Part shown: positions 32,363-41,471 of the stretch, piece by piece
Layout: the number at the start of each line of letters is the position of its first letter
How positions within the stretch are numbered: position 1 is the stretch's first letter
NCBI RefSeq assembly: GCF_030286555.1
Contig: NZ_JASVWF010000007.1
Coordinates: 186,001-250,000, forward strand
Source of the DNA: Actinomycetospora termitidis
GTDB taxonomy: Bacteria > Actinomycetota > Actinomycetes > Mycobacteriales > Pseudonocardiaceae
Direction: 5' to 3'
DNA length: 64,000 nucleotides
Notes under the pieces: model-generated
What the model saw: the letters and a program-made list of their open reading frames with translations, nothing else
The model's database searches: none
What the model was told of the DNA's origin: nothing
Program-made: the position numbers and the translations under genes

Positions 32363-32475
32363 CGCGCGGGTGCCGAAGGGGTCCTACACCCCCTGTATGC
32401 TGCGCGGACGGTCGACGCTCCGGCCGTTCCCGACCGGTCCGCGGTCCGGGAGGAGCGACGGCCCGGAGGTACCCC

Positions 32476-33456
32476 ATGACCGTCGTCGACGACGCCCTCG
32501 CACCCGCCCCCTGGCGGCCGGGATTCGCGACCACGGACCCCGATCACGCCGCCCAGGTAATCCGCGACAGCTACCAGATCTCCCGCGGCGTCCGGATGCC
32601 CGCCCGCCCCGAGGACTTCCACTTCGCGCAGCAGATGCAGGACGGGGACGGGTTCGCGCTCGGCCGGTTCCGCTGCCCGTCCCCGATCGGCTATCGCGGG
32701 CCGCAGGGCGGGGTGTACTGCATCGACCAGGTCTACCGCGGCCGGGTCGGGTTCCTCACGTCGCGCCACGACCTGCGCGCCGTCGCCGGTGAGGTCTTCC
32801 TCGTCCCCAACGACGAGCCGTGGGAGGCCGCGACCGACGACGTCGACGTGGCCGGGATGATGCTGGACCGGGAACGGGTGGCGGCGTACGCGGCGTCGGT
32901 CTCCGGCTCGGAGGACCTCACCTTCACCGGCCTCGACCCGGTCTCGCCCGGCGCCGCCCACTTCTGGGACGCGACGGTCGCGCACGTGCGCGACACCGTC
33001 CTGGACGACGCCGTCGCCCGGGAGTCCCCGCTGGTGCAGGGGGAGGCGTTCCGCATGCTCGCGGCCGCGCTGCTCACGACCTTCCCGAACACGGCCAGGG
33101 CCGCGGAGGGTGGTCGCGTCCCCCGGGTCGAGCCCGCCGTCGTGCGCCGCGCGGCGCAGTTCATGGACGAGCACGCCCACGACGCGATCGGGCTCGAGGA
33201 CGTCGCCGCCGCGGCCCGCGTGTCCCCGCGCGCCCTGCAGATGGCGTTCCGGCGGCACCGCGACCAGACGCCCCTGGAGTACCTGCGTCGCGTCCGCATG
33301 GCGCGCGCACACCAGGACCTCCGGGACGGCGATCCCACCCGGGGCGACACCGTGGCCGAGATCGCCGCCCGGTGGGGCTTCGGGAACGCGGGCCGGTTCT
33401 CCGGCGAGTACCGGCGCGTGCACGGGTGCTCGCCCAACGAGACCCTGCGCCGGTAG
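32476..33456 (+). CDS. AraC-family transcriptional regulator
   Basis: A 326-residue regulator. The N-terminal half (about 40-200) resembles AraC ligand/dimerisation domains of the AraC_binding_2 type (FALGRFRCPSPIGYRGPQGG, VAGEVFLVPNDEPW). The C-terminal AraC/XylS DNA-binding domain has both HTHs: IGLEDVAAAARVSPRALQMA with FRRHRDQTPLEYLRRVRMAR, then VAEIAARWGFGNAGRFSGEY with RRVHGCSPNETL. ATG 32476 has GGAGG nine bases upstream. Monocistronic just after the tRNA. The target is unknown. Confidence 0.92.
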   Translation: MTVVDDALAPAPWRPGFATTDPDHAAQVIRDSYQISRGVRMPARPEDFHFAQQMQDGDGFALGRFRCPSPIGYRGPQGGVYCIDQVYRGRVGFLTSRHDLRAVAGEVFLVPNDEPWEAATDDVDVAGMMLDRERVAAYAASVSGSEDLTFTGLDPVSPGAAHFWDATVAHVRDTVLDDAVARESPLVQGEAFRMLAAALLTTFPNTARAAEGGRVPRVEPAVVRRAAQFMDEHAHDAIGLEDVAAAARVSPRALQMAFRRHRDQTPLEYLRRVRMARAHQDLRDGDPTRGDTVAEIAARWGFGNAGRFSGEYRRVHGCSPNETLRR

Positions 33457-33688
33457 GGCGGCGGCGACACGTTCGGGTGGTCCTCGGCATGTCGTGCGCT
33501 GCGCTCCCCGGGTCCGCTCGTTGGTCCGCAAGAATGGCGCTCCGGCGAATTCTGTGGGTCGTCGTCACGCAGGATGATCGTCAGGCCGCGTGACGTGCGA
33601 TGATCGGGTCATGATCATTCCGCCGCCCACCACGGGCAGCGACCGGCGCCCGGCTCAAGTCCTCGGCCCGGACGACCGTCGAGGGGAC

Positions 33689-33922
33689 ATGACCGTCTCG
33701 ATCGACCAGCTCGCCGTGCCCAGCTCCCGCCAACCGGCGTCCGGTCCGTTCCCCGCCGTGACCTCGGGCGTCCCCGGCGCGGTCGCCGCCCTCCGGCGGG
33801 CGATCGCCGACGGGACCGTCCACCACCACGGGACCGCCCCCGCCGTCGGGGTCGTGCGGGTCTGGGCCGCCGGCGGCGACCTCGACGCGCAGCGCGACGC
33901 GTGCACCGACTGCGCCGGCTGA
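33689..33922 (+). CDS. Small hypothetical protein
   Basis: A 77-residue protein starting MTVSIDQLAVPSSRQPASGP with a helix (GAVAALRRAIADGTVHHHG), a beta stretch (AVGVVRVWAAGGDLD) and a C-terminal ACTDCAG. GAGGGG lies just before the ATG. It precedes an acyl-CoA ligase by 22 bases and may be co-transcribed with it. The family is not recognised. Confidence 0.55.
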   Translation: MTVSIDQLAVPSSRQPASGPFPAVTSGVPGAVAALRRAIADGTVHHHGTAPAVGVVRVWAAGGDLDAQRDACTDCAG

Positions 33923-33944
33923 GCCGAGGGGGCACGCTCGGGCG

Positions 33945-35357
33945 GTGACCCGCGCGCCCGAGCCCACCCCGCTGTCCCGCCGGCTGCGCGAGCTGGCCGA
34001 GCAGGCCCCCGGCGCCCCCGCCGTCTCCGACGGCGACACCGCGCTGACTCGCGCCGAGCTCGACCGCCTCACCGACCGGCTGGCGCGCACCTTCGCGTCC
34101 CGGGGCGTCACGCGCGGCGACCTCGTGGCGATCGCGCTGCCCAACACCGTGCACCACGTCGCCGCGAGCGTCGCCGCCTGGAAGCTCGGCGCCGTCCCGC
34201 ACCCCCTCCCCGCGCGGATGGCCCCCGCGGAACGGGAGGCGGTGCTCGCCGTCGGGAAGCCCGCCCTCGTCCTGGACGAGGCGCCGGAGCCGGACACCGA
34301 CGACGACTCCCCGCTCCCGGACGTCGTCGGCCCGTCCTGGAAGGCCCCGACCTCGGGCGGGTCGACCGGTACCCCGAAGGTCATCGTGGCCGGTCAGGCC
34401 GCGTGCACGGAGGAGGTCCTGGCGCGGGCCGACGGCCTGCGGATCGACCGCGACGGGGTCTTTCTCGCGACCGCCCCGCTGCACCACAACGCGCCCTACA
34501 TGTTCAGCCTCATGGCGCTGCTGCAGGGCCACCACGTGGTGCTCATGCAGCGCTTCGACGCCGCGCGCACGCTCGAGCTGGTCGCCGAGCAGCGGGTCAC
34601 GTGGCTCTACCTGGTCCCGACGATGATGGCCCGGATCCTCCGTCTTCCCGACGATGCCTGGGGCGACCTGAGCAGCCTCCGCACCGCCCTGCACGTCGGC
34701 GCCCCGTGCCCGCCGGAGGTCAAGCGCGGGTGGTTGGCGCGCCTGCCACGGCCCGAGATCCTCGTCGAGCTCTACGCGGGCACCGAGTCGCAGGCGAGCG
34801 CGATGATCGACGGCCGCGACTGGCTCGCGCACCCCGGCTCCGTCGGTCGGATCACCCGCGGACACGTGCGGATCACCGACGACGAGGGCCACGAGGTGCC
34901 CCCGGGCGTCGTCGGCGAGATCTGGATGCGACCGGAGGGCGGGCCCACGTACCGCTACCTGGGCGCCGAGCCGCGGGAACGGGACGGCTGGGAGTCCCTC
35001 GGTGACATGGGCTCGTTCGACGCGGACGGCTACCTGTACCTCGCCGACCGGCGCACGGACATGGTCGTCGTCGGCGGGGCGAACGTGTACCCGGCGGAGG
35101 TGGAGGCGGCGCTGCTCGCGCACCCCGCGGTCCTCGACGCGGTGGTGGTGGGTGTTCCCGACGACGACCTGGGCCGGGTCGTGCACGCGGTGGTCCGGGC
35201 GGACCCGTCGTCGGAACCGGAGCTGCGGGCGCACCTCGACGGGCGCCTGGGCCGTCACAAGCGCCCCCACACCTACGCCTTCGTCGACCACCCGTTGCGC
35301 GACGACGCGGGCAAGGTCAGGCGTTCCGCGTTCGGATCTGCGCCTCCAGGTCGGTAG
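33945..35357 (+). CDS. AMP-dependent acyl-CoA synthetase / fatty-acid-CoA ligase
   Basis: A 470-residue ANL-superfamily enzyme. The adenylation P-loop is TSGGSTGTPKVI (about 139-150); ELYAGTESQASAMI is the A4/A5 area; GEIWMRPEGG and WESLGDMGSFDADGYLYLAD carry the A7 Asp; RRTDMVVVGGANVYPAEVEA is A8; and the C-terminal lysine is in DDAGKVRRSAFG. It joins a carboxylate to CoA via an acyl-adenylate. It is somewhat short at the N-terminus (usual 500-550). Start GTG 33945. Its last 41 bases overlap the convergent GGDEF-EAL gene. The substrate is unknown. Confidence 0.88.
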   Translation: MTRAPEPTPLSRRLRELAEQAPGAPAVSDGDTALTRAELDRLTDRLARTFASRGVTRGDLVAIALPNTVHHVAASVAAWKLGAVPHPLPARMAPAEREAVLAVGKPALVLDEAPEPDTDDDSPLPDVVGPSWKAPTSGGSTGTPKVIVAGQAACTEEVLARADGLRIDRDGVFLATAPLHHNAPYMFSLMALLQGHHVVLMQRFDAARTLELVAEQRVTWLYLVPTMMARILRLPDDAWGDLSSLRTALHVGAPCPPEVKRGWLARLPRPEILVELYAGTESQASAMIDGRDWLAHPGSVGRITRGHVRITDDEGHEVPPGVVGEIWMRPEGGPTYRYLGAEPRERDGWESLGDMGSFDADGYLYLADRRTDMVVVGGANVYPAEVEAALLAHPAVLDAVVVGVPDDDLGRVVHAVVRADPSSEPELRAHLDGRLGRHKRPHTYAFVDHPLRDDAGKVRRSAFGSAPPGR

Positions 35358-36843
35358 CGGGCACCGGCGGGCTCCAGAAGTAGCCCTGCCCGTACCGGCA
35401 GCCGAGCGTGCGCAGGGCGTGGGCCTCGCTCTCGGTCTGCACGCCCTCGGCGATCGGGATGAGGTCGAACGCGTGGGCCATCACGAGGATCGCGGCGGTC
35501 ACGCGCATCTGCTGGTCGTCCACGTCGAGGTCGGTGACCAGGGACCGGTCGATCTTCACCTCGTCGACGAAGGCCCGGCGGGCGTACCCCAGCGACGAGC
35601 TGCCCGTCCCGAAGTCGTCGATCGCGACCCCGACCTCCGCCTCGCGCAACCCCTCCAGCGCCTCGCGGGTGGCGGCGTCCTCGCCGAGCAGGCGGTGCTC
35701 GGTGATCTCGATGGTCACGTCCTGCGGCCGGAGCCCGTGCCGCCGGGTGCAGTCCACGATGCCGTCGACGAAGCCCGGCGCCCGCAGCTCCACGGGGGAG
35801 ACGTTGACGTGGACCGAGAAGGGCTCGTCGTCCAGGACGTCGCGGCGCCACCGCGCGACCTGCGCCGCCGCGGTCTCCAGCACCCACATGTCCAGCGCGG
35901 TGATCAGCCCGGTGTCCTCGGCGACCGACAGGAACATGTCGGGGGTGAGGAAACCCCGCTCGGGGTGCCGCCAGCGGGCGAGGGCCTCGACCGCGGCCAC
36001 CCGGCCCGTCTCCAGGTCGACGATCGGCTGGTAGAGGACCAGCAGCTGGCCCGTGGTCAGCGCGGTGCGGAGCTCGTCGGCGAGCCGGCTGCGGGCCTGG
36101 GCCTCCCGGCGCATGGCGGGCGCGAACACGCTGACCCCGCCCCGGGCGCGCCCCTTGGCGATGTACATCGCCGTGTCCGCGTCCCGGAGGAAGTTCGCCG
36201 TCGAGCCGCCCCCGCCCGCGCCGAGCCGGACGCCGATGCTGGCGCTCACCCAGCACGACCGACCCTGCACGACGACGGGCGCGGCGAGCGCGGTCCGGAT
36301 CCGCTCGGCGATGTCCAGGGTCTGCTCCGGGGTGGCGTCCTGCACGAGGATCGCGAACTCGTCCCCGCCGAGCCGGGCGACGGTGTCGCTCTCGCGGACC
36401 AGGCCGCGCAGCCGCTCGGCGACCGCGACCAGGAGTTCGTCGCCGATCTCGTGGCCGAAGCTGTCGTTGATCGCCTTGAAGCCGTCCAGGTCGAGGACGA
36501 GCACCGCAGGGACCGTGCCGGCCTGCTCCACCTGCCGCAGGCGCATCCCGAGCAGCGTGCGGTTCGCGAGCCCGGTCAAAGGATCGGAGTGGGCGAGCAG
36601 CTCCAGGGCGGCGTGCGCGTCGGCGAGCTCGCGGGTGCGCTCGGTGACGCGCCCCTCGAGGTCGTGCGTGAGCCCCTGCAGCTCCTCGGCGAGCATGTTC
36701 AGCCCGACGACGATGGCGTCGATCTCGTCGGACTCGTTCGAGGGGTCGAGCCGTGCGTCCAGACGTCCCGCCGCCAGCTCGATCACGAAGCCCGCGAGCT
36801 CGTCCAGCCGACGGGCCAGGTCCTCACCCGCGTGCGTCGTCAT
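35317..36843 (-). CDS. Cyclic-di-GMP enzyme with GGDEF and EAL domains
   Basis: A 508-residue cytoplasmic protein. Residues 1-75 form a HAMP-like helical linker without membrane segments. The GGDEF domain has the intact motif at 159-163 and an RxxD inhibitory site (150-153). The EAL domain begins near 255 with E-A-L at 286-288, VHVNVSPVELR, ITEHRLLG, AIDDFGTGSSSLGYARR and IAEGVQTES. Both catalytic motifs look intact, so it can make and break c-di-GMP. The following STAS-like gene overlaps its start by 20 bases and may be its input partner. Confidence 0.93.
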   Translation of the reverse strand: MTTHAGEDLARRLDELAGFVIELAAGRLDARLDPSNESDEIDAIVVGLNMLAEELQGLTHDLEGRVTERTRELADAHAALELLAHSDPLTGLANRTLLGMRLRQVEQAGTVPAVLVLDLDGFKAINDSFGHEIGDELLVAVAERLRGLVRESDTVARLGGDEFAILVQDATPEQTLDIAERIRTALAAPVVVQGRSCWVSASIGVRLGAGGGGSTANFLRDADTAMYIAKGRARGGVSVFAPAMRREAQARSRLADELRTALTTGQLLVLYQPIVDLETGRVAAVEALARWRHPERGFLTPDMFLSVAEDTGLITALDMWVLETAAAQVARWRRDVLDDEPFSVHVNVSPVELRAPGFVDGIVDCTRRHGLRPQDVTIEITEHRLLGEDAATREALEGLREAEVGVAIDDFGTGSSSLGYARRAFVDEVKIDRSLVTDLDVDDQQMRVTAAILVMAHAFDLIPIAEGVQTESEAHALRTLGCRYGQGYFWSPPVPATDLEAQIRTRNA

Positions 36844-37204
36844 CGAGCAGCCACGTCAGGGCGGCGTCCTCCTCGGTGAAGAACCGGGTCGGTGCCGCCG
36901 GCGGGTTGACGAACAGCGAGAAGTTGGCGATGGTCCGGTCGACCACGGAGCGGCCGAGCATGGCGATCCGCGTGACCGAGGACTCGCGGCCGAACACCGC
37001 GCGGGCCTCCCGCGTGGTGGGCGTCTCCGAGCCGACGATCAGCATGGGACGGCGGGTGTCCCCGTTCAGCTCGTCGACCGCGCGGATCGCGTACTCGGCG
37101 ATCTCCCCGGTGATGCGCAGGCCGGACGCCCACACCAGCCGCACCACGCCCAGGTCGTCGACGTGGAGCGACGCGAAGTAGCCCACGTCCGGCTCGCTGC
37201 TCAC
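36824..37204 (-). CDS. STAS/SpoIIAA-like protein upstream of the c-di-GMP enzyme
   Basis: About 126 residues, from VSSEPDVGYFASLHVDDLGV. Alternating strands and helices (VVRLVWASGLRITGEIAEYA, RRPMLIVGSETPTTREARAV, VTRIAMLGRSVVDRTIANFS, TRFFTEEDAALTWLLDD) fit the SpoIIAA-like fold seen in DUF7793-type actinomycete proteins. It overlaps the GGDEF-EAL start. The start is uncertain: GTG 37204 is preceded too closely by GGAGGT, and GTG 37252 lies 16 codons upstream. A signalling role with its neighbour is inferred. Confidence 0.7.
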   Translation of the reverse strand: MSSEPDVGYFASLHVDDLGVVRLVWASGLRITGEIAEYAIRAVDELNGDTRRPMLIVGSETPTTREARAVFGRESSVTRIAMLGRSVVDRTIANFSLFVNPPAAPTRFFTEEDAALTWLLDDDARG

Positions 37205-37261
37205 ACCTCCAGCGTACGGCAACACTGCGCTGAACGGGCTAAAGATGAACACCCTTTTGGG

Positions 37262-37549
37262 CTACTCTTGCGCGCGTCGCGCCTCCGCTCCGGTCTCCTC
37301 CGCATACGCCGGGTCGTCGCCCGCCACGCGTCCGACGAACTCGTCCGTGTCCCCCGTACCGGTCACCGACATCTCGTCCCAGCTCGTCTCGTCGTCCTGG
37401 TGCACGCCACCGGTGGCGCGGCTGCTCGCGACCCGCGGGTCGGTCGCCACGTCCTGCTCCGACGGCTCCCCGGCGACCGGCGGGTCCAGCGGGCCGTCCT
37501 CGCCCTGCAGTTTCTTGCCGACCCGGGTGATCGCGTCCTTGATGCCCAT
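37262..37549 (-). CDS. Small acidic hypothetical protein
   Basis: A 95-residue, strongly acidic and probably disordered protein starting MGIKDAITRVGKKLQGEDGP and ending EETGAEARRAQE. The basic N-terminal amphipathic helix followed by a Pro/Asp/Glu-rich tail recalls small stress-related CsbD-like actinomycete proteins, but no family can be named. It lies between the IclR gene and the STAS-like gene on the same strand. Confidence 0.6.
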   Translation of the reverse strand: MGIKDAITRVGKKLQGEDGPLDPPVAGEPSEQDVATDPRVASSRATGGVHQDDETSWDEMSVTGTGDTDEFVGRVAGDDPAYAEETGAEARRAQE

Positions 37550-37566
37550 GGATGTGGCTACCCGCC

Positions 37567-37610
37567 AGGTGAGCAGACATCGTCGCCATGACGACAATTT
37601 CTGCTCACCT
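37567..37610 (-). terminator. Inverted repeat after the IclR gene
   Basis: AGGTGAGCAGA (37567-37577) pairs with TCTGCTCACCT (37600-37610), with an inner CGTC/GACG stem. It starts 4 bases beyond the IclR stop and ends 18 bases before the next gene's start, so it may terminate the first gene or act as an operator for the second. Confidence 0.6.
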
Positions 37611-37613
37611 CGG

Positions 37614-38354
37614 CTATGCCAACAGCGGAGCCAGCTCCACCGCGCACCCCTGCAGCACCTCGACCAGGTCCTCGTTCGGCGCCGCGACCCGGGCGGCGGG
37701 GCCGGTCAGGGCGAGGCCCGCGACCAGGTGGCCGTCCCCGGGCGCTCGCACCCCCACGGCGAGGCAGCCGAACTCCGCCCGGAACTCGCCGCACTGCCGG
37801 GCGACCCCGGTCTCCCGGACCTCGTCGAGCCGCCGGCGCAGCTCGTGCGGGTCCACGACGGTGTGCGGGGTCAGGCGGGTGCCGGGCGCGAGGGGCTCGT
37901 CGTGCTCGGCGAGCAGGAGCCGCCCCAGCGAGCTCGCGTGCAGGTGCCGGGAGAGCTCGCCGGGGTCGGCGGGCGGGTGGTCGGGGTCGGGGTCGAGGAA
38001 CACCAGGCGGTGCCCGACGTAGCCCGCGAGGTGCGCGCCCCACCGCACCCGCCCACGCAGGCGGTCCATCACGGCGCGGGCCGCGGTCGGGGTGGCGAGC
38101 GGGGCGGGCGCCAGGTTCGCGGCACGCCGTCCGAGGGCGAATCCCCGCAGGTCGGGCAGCCGGACCAGGTACTCCTCGGCGACGAGCAGGTTGAGCAGCC
38201 GGTAGGTCGTGGCGGGCGGGATGCGCAGCTCCGCGGAGATGTCCTTCGCGGTCGCGCCGATCCCGGCCGCCGCGACCGCCTCGAGGATCGCGAGCGCGCT
38301 GCGCACCGCCTGGGGCTGACGGCCGGTGATCGTCCGCGCGGCGTCCGGGCTCAT
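37614..38354 (-). CDS. IclR-family transcriptional regulator
   Basis: A 246-residue IclR protein. The N-terminal winged helix (VRSALAILEAVAAAGIGATA, KDISAELRIPPATTYRLLNL, LVAEEYLVR) precedes the effector domain (WGAHLAGYVGHRLVFLD, LHASSLGRLLLAEHDE, ARQCGEFRAEFGCLAVGV, HLVAGLALTGPAARV). It overlaps the APC permease gene by four bases. It sits beside two APC permeases and a copper amine oxidase, so an amine or its aldehyde product is the likely effector. That link is inferred from position. Confidence 0.92.
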   Translation of the reverse strand: MSPDAARTITGRQPQAVRSALAILEAVAAAGIGATAKDISAELRIPPATTYRLLNLLVAEEYLVRLPDLRGFALGRRAANLAPAPLATPTAARAVMDRLRGRVRWGAHLAGYVGHRLVFLDPDPDHPPADPGELSRHLHASSLGRLLLAEHDEPLAPGTRLTPHTVVDPHELRRRLDEVRETGVARQCGEFRAEFGCLAVGVRAPGDGHLVAGLALTGPAARVAAPNEDLVEVLQGCAVELAPLLA

Positions 38355-39790
38355 CCGCCGCCCCGCGACGCGAGGTGCAGGTCCGACGCCGTCGTCTCGT
38401 CGTAGACCCCCATCCCGTCGAGCTCGGCCGCGTGCGTCCGGCGCAGCGCCACCCACCCCGCGACCGCCGCGAGCACCACCAGGCCGACCGTCACGGGCAG
38501 CAGCACCCCGCCCGGGCGCACCAGGGCCACCACGATGACGACGGCGAGCACCGGCACCGCCACCCACGCCACCACGACGACGGCGGGGGTCAGCTCGCCG
38601 ATGCGGCGCAGGAAGCGCGGCGCGGCGAGGCACACCAGCAGGTAGGCCGCGAGGAAGCCGACGGTCGCGAGGGCGAGCAGCCCGCCCAGCAGGTCCTGCG
38701 GCTCGACCCCCGCGAGGGTCCCGACGACGGGTGGGAGCGCCAGCAGCGGCACGGCCAGGCCCACCGCGACCGCCGGCGTGTGGTGCCGGCGGTGGGTGCG
38801 GCCCAGCACGGCCGGGGCGACGCCCTCGCGGGCCAGGGAGAACAGCACCCGCACCAGGGTGTTCAGCGCGGCGAGCGTGCAGGCACCGAACGAGGCGATG
38901 ATGCCGGCGTCGAGGAGCAGCGGCGCCCAGTCCCCGATCACGGCCGCGCCGGGCCCGCCGTCGGGGGCGGCCACCGTCAGCGCCGGGAGCACCGTCGGCG
39001 CCGCGAGGTGGACCAGCATCGCCACGAGGTAGAGCAGCGCCGCGCCGCCCGCCGTCACCGCCACCGCGCGGGGGACGCTCGCGAAGGGCCGCCGCGCCTC
39101 GACCCCGAGCGCGGTCGCCGAGTCGAACCCGATGAACGCGGCCACCGCCGGGAGCACGCCGGCGACGATCCCGGCCGCGCCGACCGGCGGCAGGGGAGCG
39201 GCCGGACCGGCCGGGGCCCGCACCGCCAGGGTCACGAGCACGGCCAGGATCAGCGTGATCGACACGCCCTCCACCACGAGCATGACGCGGCCCGCGAGCC
39301 GGACGCCCCGCACCGCGCACGCGGCGATCGCACCGCTCAGTACCACGACGACCGCCACCCCCACCGCGGTCGTGTCCACCGGCCACAGCCGCTCGACCAG
39401 GGCCCGGGCGTACCAGGAGGCGCCGACCAGGGCCGCCGCCACGAGCAGCCCGTAGCCCAGCACCATCGACACCGCGCAGGCGTACGCCCCACCGGGACCG
39501 AGACCCTTCGCGGTGAAGCTGTACAGCCCGCCCGCGGCCGCCATGCGCCGGGCGAACACCGCGATCGAGGCGACCACCAGCCCCACCAGCGCCGCGGCGA
39601 TCGCCACCGACCAGGGCGCACCGCGCCCGGCCGCCGTCGTGACGAGCAGGGGGACCGCGGCCATCGCCCCGGCCGGCGCGGTCGTCGCCACCGACTGCGC
39701 GAGGACCCCGAGCGGCCCGAGCGTGCGCCGCCGCAGACCCGCCACGGGGGACCGGGCGCGCAGTCCCGGGATCCCTCGCGTCGTGCGCAT
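38351..39790 (-). CDS. APC-family amino acid/amine permease
   Basis: A 479-residue protein with about 12 hydrophobic segments and APC hallmarks: LGPLGVLAQSVATTAPAGAM in helix 1, AAGGLYSFTAKGLGPGGAYA in helix 2-3, AAFIGFDSATALGVEARRPF in helix 6, and FGACTLAALNTLVRVLFSLA with REGVAPAVLGRTHRRHHTP in helix 8. The C-terminus is a cytoplasmic tail. It is transcribed with the IclR gene and divergently from a second APC permease. It imports amino acids or amines by cation coupling; the exact substrate is unknown. Confidence 0.88.
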   Translation of the reverse strand: MRTTRGIPGLRARSPVAGLRRRTLGPLGVLAQSVATTAPAGAMAAVPLLVTTAAGRGAPWSVAIAAALVGLVVASIAVFARRMAAAGGLYSFTAKGLGPGGAYACAVSMVLGYGLLVAAALVGASWYARALVERLWPVDTTAVGVAVVVVLSGAIAACAVRGVRLAGRVMLVVEGVSITLILAVLVTLAVRAPAGPAAPLPPVGAAGIVAGVLPAVAAFIGFDSATALGVEARRPFASVPRAVAVTAGGAALLYLVAMLVHLAAPTVLPALTVAAPDGGPGAAVIGDWAPLLLDAGIIASFGACTLAALNTLVRVLFSLAREGVAPAVLGRTHRRHHTPAVAVGLAVPLLALPPVVGTLAGVEPQDLLGGLLALATVGFLAAYLLVCLAAPRFLRRIGELTPAVVVVAWVAVPVLAVVIVVALVRPGGVLLPVTVGLVVLAAVAGWVALRRTHAAELDGMGVYDETTASDLHLASRGGG

Positions 39791-40037
39791 CGCCGTACCG
39801 TAGGGCCCGGGCGTGGCCGGGGGAATCCTCCCGAACGAGAAACCGTCGCCGACGATTCCCGTTCGGGCTCCGGATCGCCGCCCGCATTCTCCGTTGTGGG
39901 AATCGGGCTGCCTCTCCGCCATTCCTCCGAGAAATCGATCGGCGCGCGTACCGCAGTTCCGTACCCGCTCTTGACCGCGCCGCACGTCGCTCGTCAGCGT
40001 GACCCGCGACATATCCGTGGTCGAGAGGAGCGCGAGC
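39791..40037. promoter_or_regulatory. Divergent promoter region of the amine locus with repeated GGAATC-type sites
   Basis: GGAATC (39822-39827), its complement GATTCC (39854-39859) and GGAATC again (39899-39904) lie with CCCGAACG (39830-39837) and CGTTCGGG (39860-39867), giving interleaved inverted repeats. TTGACC (39971-39976) with CAGCGT 18 bases on could be the rightward promoter. The sites are candidates for IclR binding. Confidence 0.5.
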
Positions 40038-41471
40038 ATGGCCGCGCCGGCACGACGATTGTCCGGGACCCTCGGGGCCGGGGCGATCGTGTTCATGGTG
40101 GTCGCCGCGGCGGCCCCGCTCACCGTCATCGCGGGATCGGTCCCGCTCGGCATCGGGGCGGGCAACGGCGCCGCGTTCCCCGCGACGTTCGTGCTCTGCG
40201 CGGTGGTGCTGGCGTTCTTCGCGGTGGGTTTCTGCGCGATGAGCCCGCACGTGCCCGACGCCGGGGCGTTCTTCACCTACATCCGCGCCGGGCTCGGCCG
40301 CCCGCTCGGGCTCGGCGCCGCGTTCCTCGCGCTCGCGACGTACGCCGCCGTGCAGGCGGCGGTGTTCGGGTACGTCGGCGCGGCGCTCGACGAGCTGGTG
40401 ACCTCGTTCGGCGGGCCGAGCCTGCCCTGGTGGGTGTGGACCTTCGTCCTGATGGCCCTGGTCGCGGTGCTCGGCTACCGCCACATCGAGCTGTCGAGCC
40501 GGGTGCTGGGGGTGCTGCTGGTCGCCGAGATCGCCGTCGTGCTGGTGCTCGACGTGGTCGTCGCGGTGTCCGGCGGCGGGCCCGAGGGGCTCTCGACGGC
40601 GTTCCTGCAGCCCGCGCAGATCGGCTCCGGCGCCGTGGGGATCGCGGTGATGTTCGCGATCGCGAGCTTCATCGGGTTCGAGGCGACCGCGGTCTTCCGC
40701 GACGAGGCCCGCGACCCGGAGCGCACGATCCCGCGCGCGACCTACCTCGCCCTCGCCATCGTCGGCGTGTTCTACGCGCTGTCGAGCTGGGCGGTGGTCT
40801 CGGCGTGGGGCGACTCCGCGGTGGTCACCGAGGCGGCGGCCAACCCCGGCACGCTGCTGATCTCCACCGTCACCACCTGGCTCGGCCCGTTCGCCGGCCA
40901 CGTCGTCACGGTCCTGCTCGTGACCAGCATCTTCGCGGCGATCCTGTCCTTCCACAACGTCGCCGCCCGGTACTGGTACGCCCTCGGCGGCCACCGCGCG
41001 CTGCCCGCCGCGTGCGGCCGCACGCACGCCCGGCACGGCTCGCCGCACGTGGCCTCGCTCGCCCAGACCGGTCTCTCGTTCGTGATCATCGCGGTCTGCG
41101 TGCTCGCCGGGCTGGACCCGGTCGCGCAAGTCTTCGCCTGGGCCGCCGGCGTGGCGACCCTCGGGCTGTTGGTGCTGATGGTCGTCACCTGCGTCGCCGT
41201 GCTCGTGTTCTTCGCCCGCACCCGCGCCGACCGGCGGATCTGGCACACGCGGGTCGCCCCGGCGCTCGGCCTGATCGGTCTCGTGGTCTGCCTCGTGCTC
41301 ACGATCGCGAACTTCCCGACCCTGATCGGCGGCTCCACCGGCCTCGCCGTCGTGCTCGGCGGCCTGCTCGTCGTGGTCGCCGTCGCCGGGGTCGTCGTGG
41401 GCCTCACGCGCCGCGAGGCCGCCGCCGCACCCGCCGTCGTGAACCCCTCGTCCGAGAAGGAGCTCGCATGA
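40038..41471 (+). CDS. APC-family amine permease in operon with amine oxidase
   Basis: A 477-residue, 12-helix APC permease. Helix 1 (LGAGAIVFMVVAAAAPLTVI), helix 3 (SPHVPDAGAFFTYIRAGLGR), helix 6 (IASFIGFEATAVFRDEARDP, ERTIPRAT) and helix 8 (FAAILSFHNVAARYWYALGG) carry the family's conserved residues. ATG 40038 has GAGAGGAG upstream and is preferred to GTG 39999. The stop overlaps the amine oxidase start by four bases, so it very probably imports the amine which that enzyme oxidises. Confidence 0.9.
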   Translation: MAAPARRLSGTLGAGAIVFMVVAAAAPLTVIAGSVPLGIGAGNGAAFPATFVLCAVVLAFFAVGFCAMSPHVPDAGAFFTYIRAGLGRPLGLGAAFLALATYAAVQAAVFGYVGAALDELVTSFGGPSLPWWVWTFVLMALVAVLGYRHIELSSRVLGVLLVAEIAVVLVLDVVVAVSGGGPEGLSTAFLQPAQIGSGAVGIAVMFAIASFIGFEATAVFRDEARDPERTIPRATYLALAIVGVFYALSSWAVVSAWGDSAVVTEAAANPGTLLISTVTTWLGPFAGHVVTVLLVTSIFAAILSFHNVAARYWYALGGHRALPAACGRTHARHGSPHVASLAQTGLSFVIIAVCVLAGLDPVAQVFAWAAGVATLGLLVLMVVTCVAVLVFFARTRADRRIWHTRVAPALGLIGLVVCLVLTIANFPTLIGGSTGLAVVLGGLLVVVAVAGVVVGLTRREAAAAPAVVNPSSEKELA

